Source: Rikenellaceae bacterium
GTDB lineage: Bacteria > Bacteroidota > Bacteroidia > Bacteroidales > Rikenellaceae
Assembly: GCA_015060105.1 (NCBI GenBank)
Contig: SUZD01000016.1
Location: forward strand, 1-42,420
DNA length: 42,420 bases
Direction: 5' to 3'
Shown: positions 18,439 to 27,400 of the stretch, one piece after another
Layout of the letters: every line of letters begins with the position of its first letter
How positions within the stretch are numbered: position 1 is the first letter of the stretch
Program-made: the position numbers and the translations under genes
The notes under the pieces: model-generated
Database searches by the model: none
Told to the model about the DNA's origin: nothing
The model's input: only the letters and a program-made list of their open reading frames with translations

Positions 18439-18446
18439 CAAAGATA
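18439..18446 (-). promoter_or_regulatory. -7 box for the gltX-led operon
   Basis: TATCTTTG on the minus strand, an exact TAnnTTTG match. It is the only convincing promoter element I find ahead of the nine-gene run. Confidence 0.6.
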
Positions 18447-18468
18447 GGAATTTTGGCGAAACATTACA

Positions 18469-18499
18469 TAAAAAAAGTTGCCCGAAGGCAACTTTTTTA
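18469..18499 (-). terminator. Rho-independent terminator after proS
   Basis: A perfect 12-bp stem (AAAAAAGTTGCC with GGCAACTTTTTT) with tetraloop CGAA. The flanking A/T runs make it usable in both directions; on the minus strand it ends proS just before the gltX promoter. Confidence 0.9.
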
Positions 18500-18508
18500 T
18501 CACAACCC

Positions 18509-19993
18509 TTAATAACTACGGGCAAAAAGCACTCGACGCTGACTCGGTTTACCCGAATAGATACAAGTTCCGGGCTCATCGACAACATCCAACGGAATAC
18601 AACGAATAGTTGCTTTGGTCGCCTCCTTAATCGCAACTTCGGTATCGGTTGTGCCGTCCCAGTGAGCAGCAACAAAGCCACCCTTCTCGTCAAGAACTTT
18701 AACAAACTCCTCCCAAGTATCAACAGGGGTAATCATCGAATCGCGGAACGATTTTGCTTTCTCGAAAATTCCCTTTTGGATATCGTTCAACATACCCTCG
18801 ACCACATCGGCAATACCCTCTTGCGAGATTGTCTCCTTAACGAGAGTATCACGACGCATAATTTCGAGAGTTCCGTTTTTCATATCACGAGGTCCCATAG
18901 CGATACGCACAGGCACGCCCTTCAACTCATACTCTGCAAATTTGAAACCAGAACGAACATTATCGCGGTCATCAACCTTCACACTGATACCCTTGGCCTT
19001 CAACTCGGCTGCGATAGTATCGAGTTTTGCAGTAACCTCGGCCAACTCCTCGGCGCCCTTGTAGATAGGAATCAACACAACTTGGATAGGTGCCAACTTC
19101 GGAGGTAATACCAGACCGTTATTATCGGCGTGAGCCATAATCAAAGCACCCATCAGACGAGTCGAAACGCCCCACGATGTTGCCCATACATACTCCAACT
19201 GTCCCTCGCGGTTAGCAAACTTAACATCGAAAGCCTTTGCAAAGTTTTGACCCAGGAAGTGCGAAGTACCGCTTTGAAGAGCCTTACCGTCCTGCATCAA
19301 CGCCTCGATAGTCAGAGTATCCAAAGCACCCGCAAAACGCTCATTAGGACTCTTGTGACCAACAATCACAGGCACACCCATATAGTCCTCGGCAAAGGTC
19401 TTATAGACGTTAATCATACGCAACGCCTCCTGTTGTGCCTCCTCCGAAGTTTCGTGTGCGGTGTGACCCTCTTGCCACAAGAACTCGGCTGTACGAAGGA
19501 ACAAACGGGTACGCATCTCCCAACGAACAACATTGGCCCATTGGTTACACAAGATAGGAAGATCACGATAAGATTGAATCCAGTTCTTGTAGGTGTTCCA
19601 AATAATAGTCTCCGAAGTAGGACGAACAATCAACTCCTCCTCCAACTTCGCATCGGGATCTACCACAACACCCTCGCCATCGGGGTTATTTTTAAGACGA
19701 TAGTGAGTTACGACCGCGCACTCTTTGGCAAAGCCCTCGACGTGATCGGCCTCACGACTGAAAAACGATTTGGGGATAAACAGAGGGAAGTATGCGTTTT
19801 GGTGGCCTGTCTCTTTGAACATTGCATCGAGAGCATCACGCATCTTCTCCCAAATGGCATAGCCATAGGGTTTAATAACCATACAACCACGAACTGCCGA
19901 GTTCTCGGCCAAGCCCGCTTTAATCACCAAATCATTGTACCATTGCGAGTAATTCTCCTCGCGATTGGTCAGTTCTTTTAACTCTTTAGCCAT
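18509..19993 (-). CDS. proS: Prolyl-tRNA synthetase, archaeal/eukaryotic type
   Basis: A 494-aa class II synthetase that charges tRNA-Pro. It lacks the editing insertion of the long bacterial form and matches the shorter archaeal/eukaryal type: [16 protein letters not shown], motif 2 with [11 protein letters not shown] and [27 protein letters not shown], and an anticodon-binding domain with [18 protein letters not shown]. The C-terminus ends RRVLFARSY; the terminal tyrosine is typical of this class. It is monocistronic between its own promoter region and terminator. Confidence 0.97.
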   Translation of the reverse strand: MAKELKELTNREENYSQWYNDLVIKAGLAENSAVRGCMVIKPYGYAIWEKMRDALDAMFKETGHQNAYFPLFIPKSFFSREADHVEGFAKECAVVTHYRLKNNPDGEGVVVDPDAKLEEELIVRPTSETIIWNTYKNWIQSYRDLPILCNQWANVVRWEMRTRLFLRTAEFLWQEGHTAHETSEEAQQEALRMINVYKTFAEDYMGVPVIVGHKSPNERFAGALDTLTIEALMQDGKALQSGTSHFLGQNFAKAFDVKFANREGQLEYVWATSWGVSTRLMGALIMAHADNNGLVLPPKLAPIQVVLIPIYKGAEELAEVTAKLDTIAAELKAKGISVKVDDRDNVRSGFKFAEYELKGVPVRIAMGPRDMKNGTLEIMRRDTLVKETISQEGIADVVEGMLNDIQKGIFEKAKSFRDSMITPVDTWEEFVKVLDEKGGFVAAHWDGTTDTEVAIKEATKATIRCIPLDVVDEPGTCIYSGKPSQRRVLFARSY

Positions 19994-20037
19994 ATATTTT
20001 GTCTATTCTTTTGATATCATTTTTGCATAACGCACCG

Positions 20038-20045
20038 CAAAGGTA
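20038..20045 (-). promoter_or_regulatory. -7 box for proS
   Basis: TACCTTTG on the minus strand fits TAnnTTTG and predicts a leader of about 40 nt. The nearest TTTG is only 12 nt upstream, so no proper -33 element is evident. Confidence 0.5.
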
Positions 20046-20053
20046 TCTTTTTT

Positions 20054-20085
20054 TTTGCAAATTTCATATAAAATATGTATGTTTG
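20054..20085 (+). promoter_or_regulatory. Promoter for the low-complexity lipoprotein gene
   Basis: TTTG at 20054-20057 and TATGTTTG at 20078-20085 are separated by 20 nt, the standard Bacteroidota arrangement. Transcription would start near 20091, leaving a leader of about 127 nt. It is divergent to, and only 8 bp from, the proS -7 box. Confidence 0.7.
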
Positions 20086-20090
20086 TGTAT

Positions 20091-20217
20091 GGGGAATCGC
20101 ACAATAAATGTAGCGATTTTATTGTTATATAGGTAGATATACCGCTTTGGAGCGGATTTTTGGTACAATTTTAGTGTACAAAAGACGTTTTTCCGCTCCC
20201 AAAAACAAGTATAGACT
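20091..20217 (+). promoter_or_regulatory. Structured 5' leader with alternative hairpins and a start-stop codon pair
   Basis: Two sets of competing pairings are visible. First set: AATCGC (20095-20100) with GCGATT (20113-20118), against ACAATAAA (20101-20108) with TTTATTGT (20118-20125). Second set: CCGCT (20142-20146) with AGCGG (20151-20155), against GGAGCGGA (20149-20156) with TCCGCTCC (20192-20199). The last stem encloses a smaller TTTTGGTAC/GTACAAAA hairpin. An ATG directly followed by TAG lies at 20108-20113. No known riboswitch is recognised. Confidence 0.45.
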
Positions 20218-21384
20218 ATGAAAAAGTCAGGTTATTTATTCGCAATGATGTTCGTCGCAGTGGCAATGTCGGGCTGCTCCTCTTTGGCCAGCAACTCGGC
20301 AAGCGACGATATGTACTCAACTCACAACAGAGTTGCCATTGCACAACGACAAGCCGCAGAGGCCGAACTCGCCAAAGCACAAGCATTGGCCGAGAAGGCG
20401 CGTTACGAACAGTTACTTGCCGAAAGAGAGGCAAAACAAGCAGAGGAGGCTTATTACAACTCGCTGCGTTCGGGAGGCAATCGCGGCACTACACTATACG
20501 CCGACAATGATGATGTGGTAGTCATTGCCGACAGCAAGTATGCTCGTCGTATCTATATGTTCGACAACAACGACATCTATATTCTCCCCTCGGATTACTA
20601 CCGATGGAGTTACTCGCCATACGACTATTACTACAATGTTCCTCCTCGTTATTGGAACTCGTATTGGAATCGTTGGGGTTGGAGCGTAAGCGGGCCCGGT
20701 TGGAGTTTCTATTGGAACTCGTCGCCGTGGTACTGCGGTTGGTACGACCATTGGCACTACGACCCGTGGTATGTGTCTTGCCACTACGGCTGGCACAACC
20801 CCTATTGGTACAACCCGCACCACCATCACCACTATCCGTCGCACGGTCCTTCGTGGCCTGGTTGGGGTCCTGGTGCCGGTAGCGGAGGCCCGCACTATGC
20901 AGGCAATCGTCCGTCGCATCAACCCGGATACCGCACCTTCGACAATGGTTATCGCTCCTCGATTTCGTATCGTCAGCCGAGCGTAACCGGCTCGCACTCT
21001 TCGTCGCGCGGTCCCGTACAAAATTCGGGAAGCAGCAATGGTGGCAACAAGGGTAACAATAACGGCAACTACCAAAACAGCCGTCCTTCGCGTTCAGATT
21101 TCTTGTCGCCAAGCCGTCCGAGCAACAGCAATAGCAGCTCGTCGTCGAGAGCAGAGAGCAATTCGAGCAACTCGAATCGCCAAAACAGTTCAAGCAGTTC
21201 GCCCACCTATCGTCGTGGTAGCGGCTCGTCGAGCAATAATTCGTCAAGACCTACTTACTCGTCAGGTAGCAGCAGTTCGAGCCGAGGAAATAGCGGTTTC
21301 AGCAGTGGCGGAAGTTATAGCAGCGGTGGTAGCAGCCACAGCAGCGGCGGAAGCGGAAGCGGTCGCAGTGCAGGCGGACGCTAA
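20218..21384 (+). CDS. Low-complexity lipoprotein: coiled coil, Trp/Tyr/His-rich middle, Ser/Gly/Asn tail
   Basis: A 388-aa protein I cannot assign to a named family. Signal peptide with lipobox MSGC (lipidated Cys20). Residues about 40-85 are Ala/Glu/Gln-rich and predicted coiled coil. A short ordered part (VVVIADSKYARRIYMF) is followed at about 120-215 by a region packed with Trp, Tyr and Pro, including five consecutive His. The last 170 residues are almost only Ser, Asn, Gly, Arg and Pro, ending GGR. This is consistent with an envelope-anchored, extended and possibly metal-binding or adhesive protein; that is inference. The gene has its own promoter and leader, and the FadL-like gene follows after 48 bp without a visible terminator or promoter. 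Confidence 0.85.
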   Translation: MKKSGYLFAMMFVAVAMSGCSSLASNSASDDMYSTHNRVAIAQRQAAEAELAKAQALAEKARYEQLLAEREAKQAEEAYYNSLRSGGNRGTTLYADNDDVVVIADSKYARRIYMFDNNDIYILPSDYYRWSYSPYDYYYNVPPRYWNSYWNRWGWSVSGPGWSFYWNSSPWYCGWYDHWHYDPWYVSCHYGWHNPYWYNPHHHHHYPSHGPSWPGWGPGAGSGGPHYAGNRPSHQPGYRTFDNGYRSSISYRQPSVTGSHSSSRGPVQNSGSSNGGNKGNNNGNYQNSRPSRSDFLSPSRPSNSNSSSSSRAESNSSNSNRQNSSSSSPTYRRGSGSSSNNSSRPTYSSGSSSSSRGNSGFSSGGSYSSGGSSHSSGGSGSGRSAGGR

Positions 21385-21432
21385 ACACACTCTCGCACGA
21401 TTATTGTGTAACAGCACAGATAAAGCAAACGT

Positions 21433-23130
21433 ATGAAAATCAAGAATATCATAATGGCCGCAGCAGCACTTCTTGTTGCGGCCCAATCTTTCGGACAAAG
21501 CCGAGGCGATATTGCCGGAAGATTGATGGGGCAATCATATTTCGACATTACCGATATGCTCAACCTTTCGCAGTCCAACTACACTTTGGGAACTGCGCGT
21601 AGTGCGGCTATGGGAGGTGCTTTCACCTCGCTCGGTGCAGACTTGTCGAGTTTGAATATAAACCCTGCGGGATTGGGTATGTATCAGTCGAACGACTTTG
21701 GCGTTACCGCCTCGATACAGAACAACAAGACCTCGATTATGGCTATTGGTGCGCCCGTGTATTCGGGCAAGTGTTCGCAAACACCCTTCAAACTCAACAA
21801 CTTCGGTTTTGCGTTCAATGTCTGGGAGGGCAGTGGTGCGCTGACCAATATCAATATGGGTATTACCTACAACAGCAAAGCGAGCTTCAACTCGACCGCA
21901 AGCTACGAGGTACGCAATCAGCCCATATCAATCGCTGATGTGCTTATCAATCAACTGATAGATATGTCGCTTTATGACGGCATTTCGCAGAATATGATGA
22001 ACTCGTCAAGTGAGCCATTCAATAACTCGGATATTATGATGAGTGAATGGGGTTCGGTGTTGGCATATCAAACCGAGGTTGTGTATGGCGAAAGCGACGG
22101 CAGTTATTCGTTGGATCGCAGTTTGAGCGACTTTGCCAAAACAAACGGACTGCTCAAAACCCAAACCCGAGGAAGTTCGGGCGATTTCGACATCTCGGTA
22201 GGTGGCAATATTAAGAGTATCCTATACTTTGGTGCGAGCATCGGCATCAGTCAGATTGACTACTCCGAGAGCAACCTCTACGAAGAGGCATACACCAACA
22301 ACACCGTCGAGTACCCTATCCAATTTATGATGTACGACCAATATGTCAAAACCAAAGGTGCGGGTATCAATGGTAAGTTCGGTTTGACCGTGCGCCCCGT
22401 AGGAGGCTTGCGTATCGGTGTTGCATTCCACACTCCGACCTACGTCTCGCTAACCAAACAGTATGGTGCCGCAATGCGTGCTCGATTTACCGAGATAGAC
22501 GGCTACAACGATGTAACCAAAGAGAGTGCAACCAACTCGTACTCATACACCTATACCACCCCCGCCCGCTTGATGACCGGACTTTCGTACACCTTTGGTA
22601 ATTGGGCCGTTATCAGTGCGGATTACGAGTGCGCGTGGTACAACAGTATGCGACTTAAAGAGGTTAGTGACTATGTTGCGACAAGTTATAAGGCGCAAAT
22701 AAAAGAGCATTACAAGGCAGCTCACAACTTCCGCGTAGGTTTGGAGATTAAGCCGACTTCGTTCCTTGCCTTGCGAGGTGGCTTCGGATATCAGGGCAAT
22801 GCTCTGCGAGATGGTGTCAATTCGAGCAATAAGGCGATAAGTGGCGAACTTGCAATGTTCAACCGCTACGACAACCCCGTGGTGTATAAAACCTTGTCGG
22901 GAGGTGCAGGCATCGGTTTGCGCTTCAAATCGCTCTATCTCGACTTTGCTTACACCTTCAACCGCCTGTTCTACTCGCCATTTATGTGGTATTACTTCCA
23001 ACGCGATAACGAACTGCCCATAAGTCAGGTTGGTTACACCGGAGCAAATGGTAGCGACGAAGTGTTGCTTTCGTACAAGCAGAGTGTTGATCGTCACGGC
23101 TTTATGGTGACTGTCGGCTTCCGTTTTTAA
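21433..23130 (+). CDS. FadL/OMPP1-like outer membrane beta-barrel protein
   Basis: A 565-aa outer membrane protein. Signal peptide to about residue 22 (LVAAQSFGQ). The N-terminal part TARSAAMGGAFTSLGADLSSL followed by NPAGLGMYQSND is the hallmark of the FadL/OMPP1/TodX family, which passes hydrophobic compounds through the outer membrane. Alternating aromatic strands run to a C-terminal phenylalanine (VTVGFRF), the usual assembly signal for barrels. The ligand is unknown. Likely co-transcribed with the preceding low-complexity lipoprotein. Confidence 0.88.
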   Translation: MKIKNIIMAAAALLVAAQSFGQSRGDIAGRLMGQSYFDITDMLNLSQSNYTLGTARSAAMGGAFTSLGADLSSLNINPAGLGMYQSNDFGVTASIQNNKTSIMAIGAPVYSGKCSQTPFKLNNFGFAFNVWEGSGALTNINMGITYNSKASFNSTASYEVRNQPISIADVLINQLIDMSLYDGISQNMMNSSSEPFNNSDIMMSEWGSVLAYQTEVVYGESDGSYSLDRSLSDFAKTNGLLKTQTRGSSGDFDISVGGNIKSILYFGASIGISQIDYSESNLYEEAYTNNTVEYPIQFMMYDQYVKTKGAGINGKFGLTVRPVGGLRIGVAFHTPTYVSLTKQYGAAMRARFTEIDGYNDVTKESATNSYSYTYTTPARLMTGLSYTFGNWAVISADYECAWYNSMRLKEVSDYVATSYKAQIKEHYKAAHNFRVGLEIKPTSFLALRGGFGYQGNALRDGVNSSNKAISGELAMFNRYDNPVVYKTLSGGAGIGLRFKSLYLDFAYTFNRLFYSPFMWYYFQRDNELPISQVGYTGANGSDEVLLSYKQSVDRHGFMVTVGFRF

Positions 23131-23135
23131 TGTTC

Positions 23136-23158
23136 GCAAAAAATATTTTTGCAAAAAA
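23136..23158 (+). terminator. Possible weak terminator after the FadL-like gene
   Basis: GCAAAAA and TTTTTGC (23136-23152) can form a 7-bp A/T-rich stem just after the stop codon. No good T-run follows, so termination here is uncertain. Confidence 0.25.
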
Positions 23159-23191
23159 TTTGTTCGGTAAAAAGTTTTTTTACTATATTTG
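23159..23191 (+). promoter_or_regulatory. Promoter for tRNA-Ser
   Basis: TTTG at 23159-23162 and TATATTTG at 23184-23191 with 21 nt between them. The sequence TATATTTGCACTCG is shared with the tRNA-Phe promoter at the end of the window. Confidence 0.8.
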
Positions 23192-23230
23192 CACTCGCTT
23201 TTGAGGAGATACCTCGGAGCGAGTGTCTTT

Positions 23231-23317
23231 GGAAAGATGCCGGAGTGGTCGAACGGGCCGCACTCGAAATGCGGTGTACGGGCAACTGTACCGGGGGTTC
23301 GAATCCCTCTCTTTCCG
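23231..23317 (+). tRNA. tRNA-Ser(CGA)
   Basis: An 87-nt class II tRNA. Acceptor stem GGAAAGA pairs with TCTTTCC, followed by discriminator G with no encoded CCA. Anticodon stem CCGCA/TGCGG with loop CTCGAAA gives anticodon CGA (23265-23267), reading the serine codon UCG. The long variable arm (GTAC...GTAC) and the T loop TTCGAAT are intact. Confidence 0.97.
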
Positions 23318-23320
23318 CAA

Positions 23321-23462
23321 CAAGCTGAGATACGAAACGAGGTGCAACAAATGTTGCACCTCGTTGTTTTGTTTATGGCTATTGCAGCCAAATTTATTTG
23401 AGATGCAATAGCCATAAACAAAACAAATAGCGGCACTGTGACGCGGTTCGTATCGATGCTTG
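23321..23462 (+). repeat. 142-nt nested inverted-repeat element directly after tRNA-Ser
   Basis: The ends pair as an imperfect 18-bp terminal inverted repeat (23321-23338 with 23445-23462; 14 of 18 pairs, with a 3x3 internal loop). Inside are a 13-bp perfect hairpin (23336-23348/23353-23365, loop AAAT), which can serve as the tRNA terminator, and a perfect 23-bp inverted repeat (23364-23386/23404-23426, 17-nt loop). The whole would fold as a three-way junction. It starts 3 nt after the tRNA. Confidence 0.7.
23336..23374 (+). terminator. Terminator of tRNA-Ser
   Basis: A perfect 13-bp stem (AACGAGGTGCAAC with its complement) and 4-nt loop, followed by GTTTTGTTT. It is part of the larger inverted-repeat element. 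Confidence 0.8.
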
Positions 23463-23479
23463 CGAATTAAGGAATACAA

Positions 23480-23605
23480 GGGATCACAGAGCAAAGCAAT
23501 GTAATCCCACCCAATAACAATCCAAGGGGTCACAGAGCAAAGCAATGTAATCCCACCCAATAACAATCCAAGGGGTCACAGAGCAAAGCGATGTAATCCC
23601 CTCCG
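23480..23605. repeat. 46-bp tandem repeat, about 2.7 copies, each with a hairpin
   Basis: Units begin at 23480, 23526 and 23572 (GGGRTCACAGAG), giving a period of exactly 46 bp. Copies 1 and 2 differ at one position; copy 3 diverges after about 30 bp and stops just before the sirtuin stop codon. In each unit GGG-TCACA can pair with TGTAATCCC (one mismatch and wobble), with the loop around AGCAAAGC. No reading frame is supported through it. Confidence 0.9.
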
Positions 23606-23608
23606 ATG

Positions 23609-24319
23609 TTATTCAAACTCCCGACGAAGAGCCTCAACCAATGCTGGAACACCAACTGCTCCACGCTCCTTGATATGTGTTAAGGGGTTGGATATACCCG
23701 AAGTATTCGGTGTGCCGGGATCGACCAAATAGATAGGTACCTGCTTATTCTTCATATACAAGACCAACGCCGCAGCGGGATAGACTGCCAACGAGGTGCC
23801 AACAATGATGAGTATATCGGCCTGCTCGACAATTCGGCTTGCGATGTCGAACATCGGCACATCTTCGCCAAAGAATACAATATGTGGGCGAAGCAGTGCA
23901 CCATCTTCGCCACGCCCATCAAGTCGCTGCTCCCAACCTTCGTTTATGTCGTATATAAGTTCGGGATTGGCCTCGGAACGCAACTTCATAAGTTCGCCGT
24001 GAAGGTGCACGACGCGTGTTGAGCCGGCCTGCTCGTGAAGATTATCGACATTCTGCGTTATCACGCACACATCGGCCCATTGCTCCATCTCGGCAATAGC
24101 AATATGACCAGCATTTGGTTTCTTGGTAAGCGACTCCTTGCGACGCATATTATAGAACTCTATAACTTTGGCCCTATTCGTCCTCAACGCCTCGGGGGTA
24201 CACACCTCCTCGATACGATAATTAGCCCAAAGACCGTCGGCATCACGGAAAGTCGCAATACCACTATCAGCACTCACACCAGCGCCCGTAAATACAACTA
24301 TTCTTGGCAGTTGTTTCAT
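23609..24319 (-). CDS. cobB: NAD-dependent protein deacylase, sirtuin class III, without zinc cysteines
   Basis: A 236-aa sirtuin that removes acyl groups from lysines using NAD. NAD-binding GAGVSADSGIATFRD at 12-26, QNVDNLH at 89-95 and the catalytic His in HLHGEL (H107) are present. Tyr56 and Arg59 (FYNMRR) form the YxxR pair that in SIRT5 and E. coli CobB recognises succinyl/malonyl-lysine. The two CxxC zinc pairs expected between H107 and R144 are absent; the only cysteines are C40 and C85. The -7/-33 elements at 24342-24373 give a short leader. Symbol assigned by family; the acyl preference is inferred. Confidence 0.9.
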   Translation of the reverse strand: MKQLPRIVVFTGAGVSADSGIATFRDADGLWANYRIEEVCTPEALRTNRAKVIEFYNMRRKESLTKKPNAGHIAIAEMEQWADVCVITQNVDNLHEQAGSTRVVHLHGELMKLRSEANPELIYDINEGWEQRLDGRGEDGALLRPHIVFFGEDVPMFDIASRIVEQADILIIVGTSLAVYPAAALVLYMKNKQVPIYLVDPGTPNTSGISNPLTHIKERGAVGVPALVEALRREFE

Positions 24320-24341
24320 ACTCTATATTATATATACACTC

Positions 24342-24373
24342 CAAATTTACAAAATATTTCGACAACAAACAAA
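24342..24373 (-). promoter_or_regulatory. Promoter of the sirtuin gene
   Basis: On the minus strand TTTG (24370-24373) and TAAATTTG (24342-24349) with 20 nt between. The -33 element overlaps the T-tract of the upstream M60 gene terminator. Confidence 0.65.
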
Positions 24374-24403
24374 ACGAGGTACCCCACTCGTGAGCACCTC
24401 GTT
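24371..24403 (-). terminator. Terminator of the M60 peptidase gene
   Basis: Stem AACGAGGT/ACCTCGTT (24373-24380 with 24396-24403), extended by further partial pairing, followed on the minus strand by TTTTGTTTGTTG. Confidence 0.7.
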
Positions 24404-24422
24404 CAGTATCTATTGAGAACAA

Positions 24423-27400
24423 TTATTGATTGCTTGCGCTCGGATAACGATTACCCCACACATCGACCGCATAGAGGTGCAATGTCTTGGTGTATTCGTA
24501 ATCGTTAGCGGTCGATATCATACTACGGTTAGTATTTCCGTCGTCGCTATACGAATAGTTCGAGTAGTCGCCCTCGGCCTCATTTTTGGGTTTATAGCGA
24601 CTCTCACGATACGAATAGTTGAAGCTACCATTACCATTGGGAGTTGTACATTCAAGCACAGCTACTACACGTCCTTGTGTACCATCAGCCTCTTTCTTAT
24701 TGGGGTCAACAAGCACCCAAGCGGCCACATTTTGCCAGTCGTTGGTCTTAAACTGTCCATAGTCATTAACGGTGTGAGTACCGGCAACAACCTTTTGAGG
24801 ATTGCGATACAACTCAATATTGTGGTCGTGGATATAGAACGGATCGAGCTCGGGTTTGGGGTATTTCGAGCAATACTTCTCCAACTCGTCGATATCCTCT
24901 TGAGTAGTGGTAATATAGTTGCTACCATAGTGGCTAACTTTCACCATATTGTTCACTCCCGGGATACGCCAACGCTCCGCCCAATCAAACCAGTTCAAGT
25001 TCGACACCTCGCAAATACTACGAACAAACTCGAAGAGCAGTGCCGATTGGTATTTATCCAAGTGGTTGTTGAATTTGGCAGCATTGAAATCTTTGGTACG
25101 GCACGACTCATAGTAATCGGGATAGAAATCGCGGTTGCCAAGAATGACGTGGTTGTACAAGTAGAGCTGATAGAGCGGCATAATACGAGTCTCCAACGCT
25201 CCTCCGTCGCTAGTCCAACCATAACGCGGGCAGTTTACCGACTCAACATAGGTCACGGGGCGCTCGGTCCAATTACCCTCTCTGTCAAAATCCCATACCC
25301 AGCGAGTCGCTACGTCCTTCATAGCTCCACTGAAACGATCACCATAACTTACCATACTATAACCTGCGCCCTCGCCCCACCAAATATTGTGAGTAAGGCA
25401 ACACATAAGGTTATTGGTAACCTCGATTTGACCACGCCAAGTGAACATCTCGGTTTGAGTCGAGTGACCAAGCTCGTGCGATACTACACGACCATAGTTC
25501 ATAACCTGGCTTTGTGTGGGTGTGGTTACACTTCTATCCCAAAGCTCATCGGGATCAACAAATTGGTCATACTTATTGTTATATCCAATGTGGTAGTAAG
25601 CCGAGTAGCCCAATGCGCCTGTCTCGACATCATCATAGACCATACGGTTGCGGTGGTGACGAGGCAGACCCTTTGCACGATACTTCACAAGGCCTGTAAA
25701 GTAATCTTGGGTTGTTTGGATAGTATCGTAGATGAACATAAGTTCAAACACGCGTGAAGCATTTCCCGCAATATCCTTTTTGAAGGTTCTATGGTAGTAC
25801 TGCTCCTTGCGGAAGTTTAGAACGGCTCTATTCGTAACCACATCAAAACGGGGCTCCTCGGTCATTGGTGCAAGGCGGAAAATGCGATCTACATCCTCCT
25901 CGGTATGCATACCTCTTTTGAGATAGCCATTGACTGCCGAGTTCACAAAGTGAGCCTTCATCTCGGGAACGTTCTCGTAGTCGTCGGTAAATACAAGGAT
26001 ATACATAAGACCACGATATTTCGGAACAATCACGTTACGACCCTTCTGGATACGATAGTCGTAGGTGTGAGTATCGGGGTTGGTTGCACAAGCATCCTCG
26101 TGGTTGGTCCAATCCACTACGCGCACATAAATCTCTTGTCCGTAATCCTCGTCGAGATATATATATTGGGGCTCTTCGGCATTACGAACAAACATACCTG
26201 TTACGTTATCGAGCAGACCAAAAGGTTTGTCACGCAAAATCTTCGCATCGCGCTCGGGACGAGGATATGCTTTGAACTTACATACACGGAACTCATCATC
26301 GTAGGTGCCGAGGAAAATCTGCTCAGCAAGGCTACGATAGAACGGGTCTTTAATCTCGCAAATCTTGTCAAATGTAACGTCTTTGCGCAACTCCGACAGC
26401 GACCAATCGGTAAAGTAATCGAGCGCCATAAATTTATCGGGATTGTACGCATACAGGCCAACCTCACCAGCCGAAGCCACATAAATATTCTCGTCGCCAC
26501 TATTACTGATATAAGGAGTTGCCGACTTGATAACAACACGCAGTTTGGTTGTTGTTTTAGGAAGAGCAGGGTCAAAAACAACATCAACTTTTGACGCACC
26601 GCCGCCCAAATTCGACGAGTGCACCAACGACTCATTGCCAAATGCGTCGGTAGCATAAATTTCAACCTCACACCAACGACCCCAAGTCATCGAACCCGTT
26701 GCCGGGACATATCGCAGATAATCGATTTTGTCCACATTCGATGCATCAAGTTCCAAAACAAGCTCTTGCGGCTCGGTTTCATCGTATTTTGTGTACCACG
26801 ACGATTTATCGTTACCATCAATTACCTTTCCGGGGCCTCGCGCAGCGGACATCTCGGAGCCCTCGGCCGAAATCATCTTCACAGCAATATCATCGTTCCA
26901 AACATCGCCTTCGGGCATCTCGGTAAGGTTTTGGGGCTTTTGAATCAGCTCTATCGAGTAATTGTTCGAAGCAGTCATCAGTACAATAACGGCTGTTCGC
27001 TCTTGGCTTTCATCAACATTCTCGGTATAGTCAAAGAAGACCTTCTCGGCAGTCGAAACACTCTTATCGATGCTAACCCAATCGCCGCCCTCTGTAACTA
27101 TTGCCGCAAAATCAACAGCAGCTTGAACACACACGCTGTCACGGCCGGCAATAAAAGGCAACACCTTCTGTTCGGCATCAATATACAGTTCGGTAGTGCC
27201 CCACTGTTTAACCTCAACCTCGGCAGCAGCATTCAGGCTCTTAAACTGAATTGTCGCAACGCGAATATCGCTGGCAAAGTTGCCCATAACGAAGAAAGTC
27301 TCGATACGTTTGTCGGCGCTCTCTTTGGTACCATCGTGCGAAATCCACTCGGTATTCTCGGGAAGAACTATCTCATACTCGCCATCGGCCGTCACCTCGA

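Noticed and set aside
20095-20125. H-type pseudoknot in the lipoprotein leader
   Set aside because: The interleaved stems leave no bases for the two crossing loops, so they can only be alternative hairpins.
20522-21247. 241-codon minus-strand open frame (and a second at 20494-21075) inside the low-complexity lipoprotein gene
   Set aside because: These frames are open only because the Ser/Asn/Gly codons of the sense gene give few stops on the other strand. The products are Cys/Ser/Arg repeats without an N-terminal signal or homology I recognise.
22543-23436. 297-codon minus-strand open frame running through tRNA-Ser
   Set aside because: It crosses the tRNA gene, its promoter and the inverted-repeat element and overlaps the FadL-like gene.
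23480-23605. CRISPR-like array
   Set aside because: The 46-bp units are contiguous without unique spacers, only 2.7 copies exist, and no cas genes are near.
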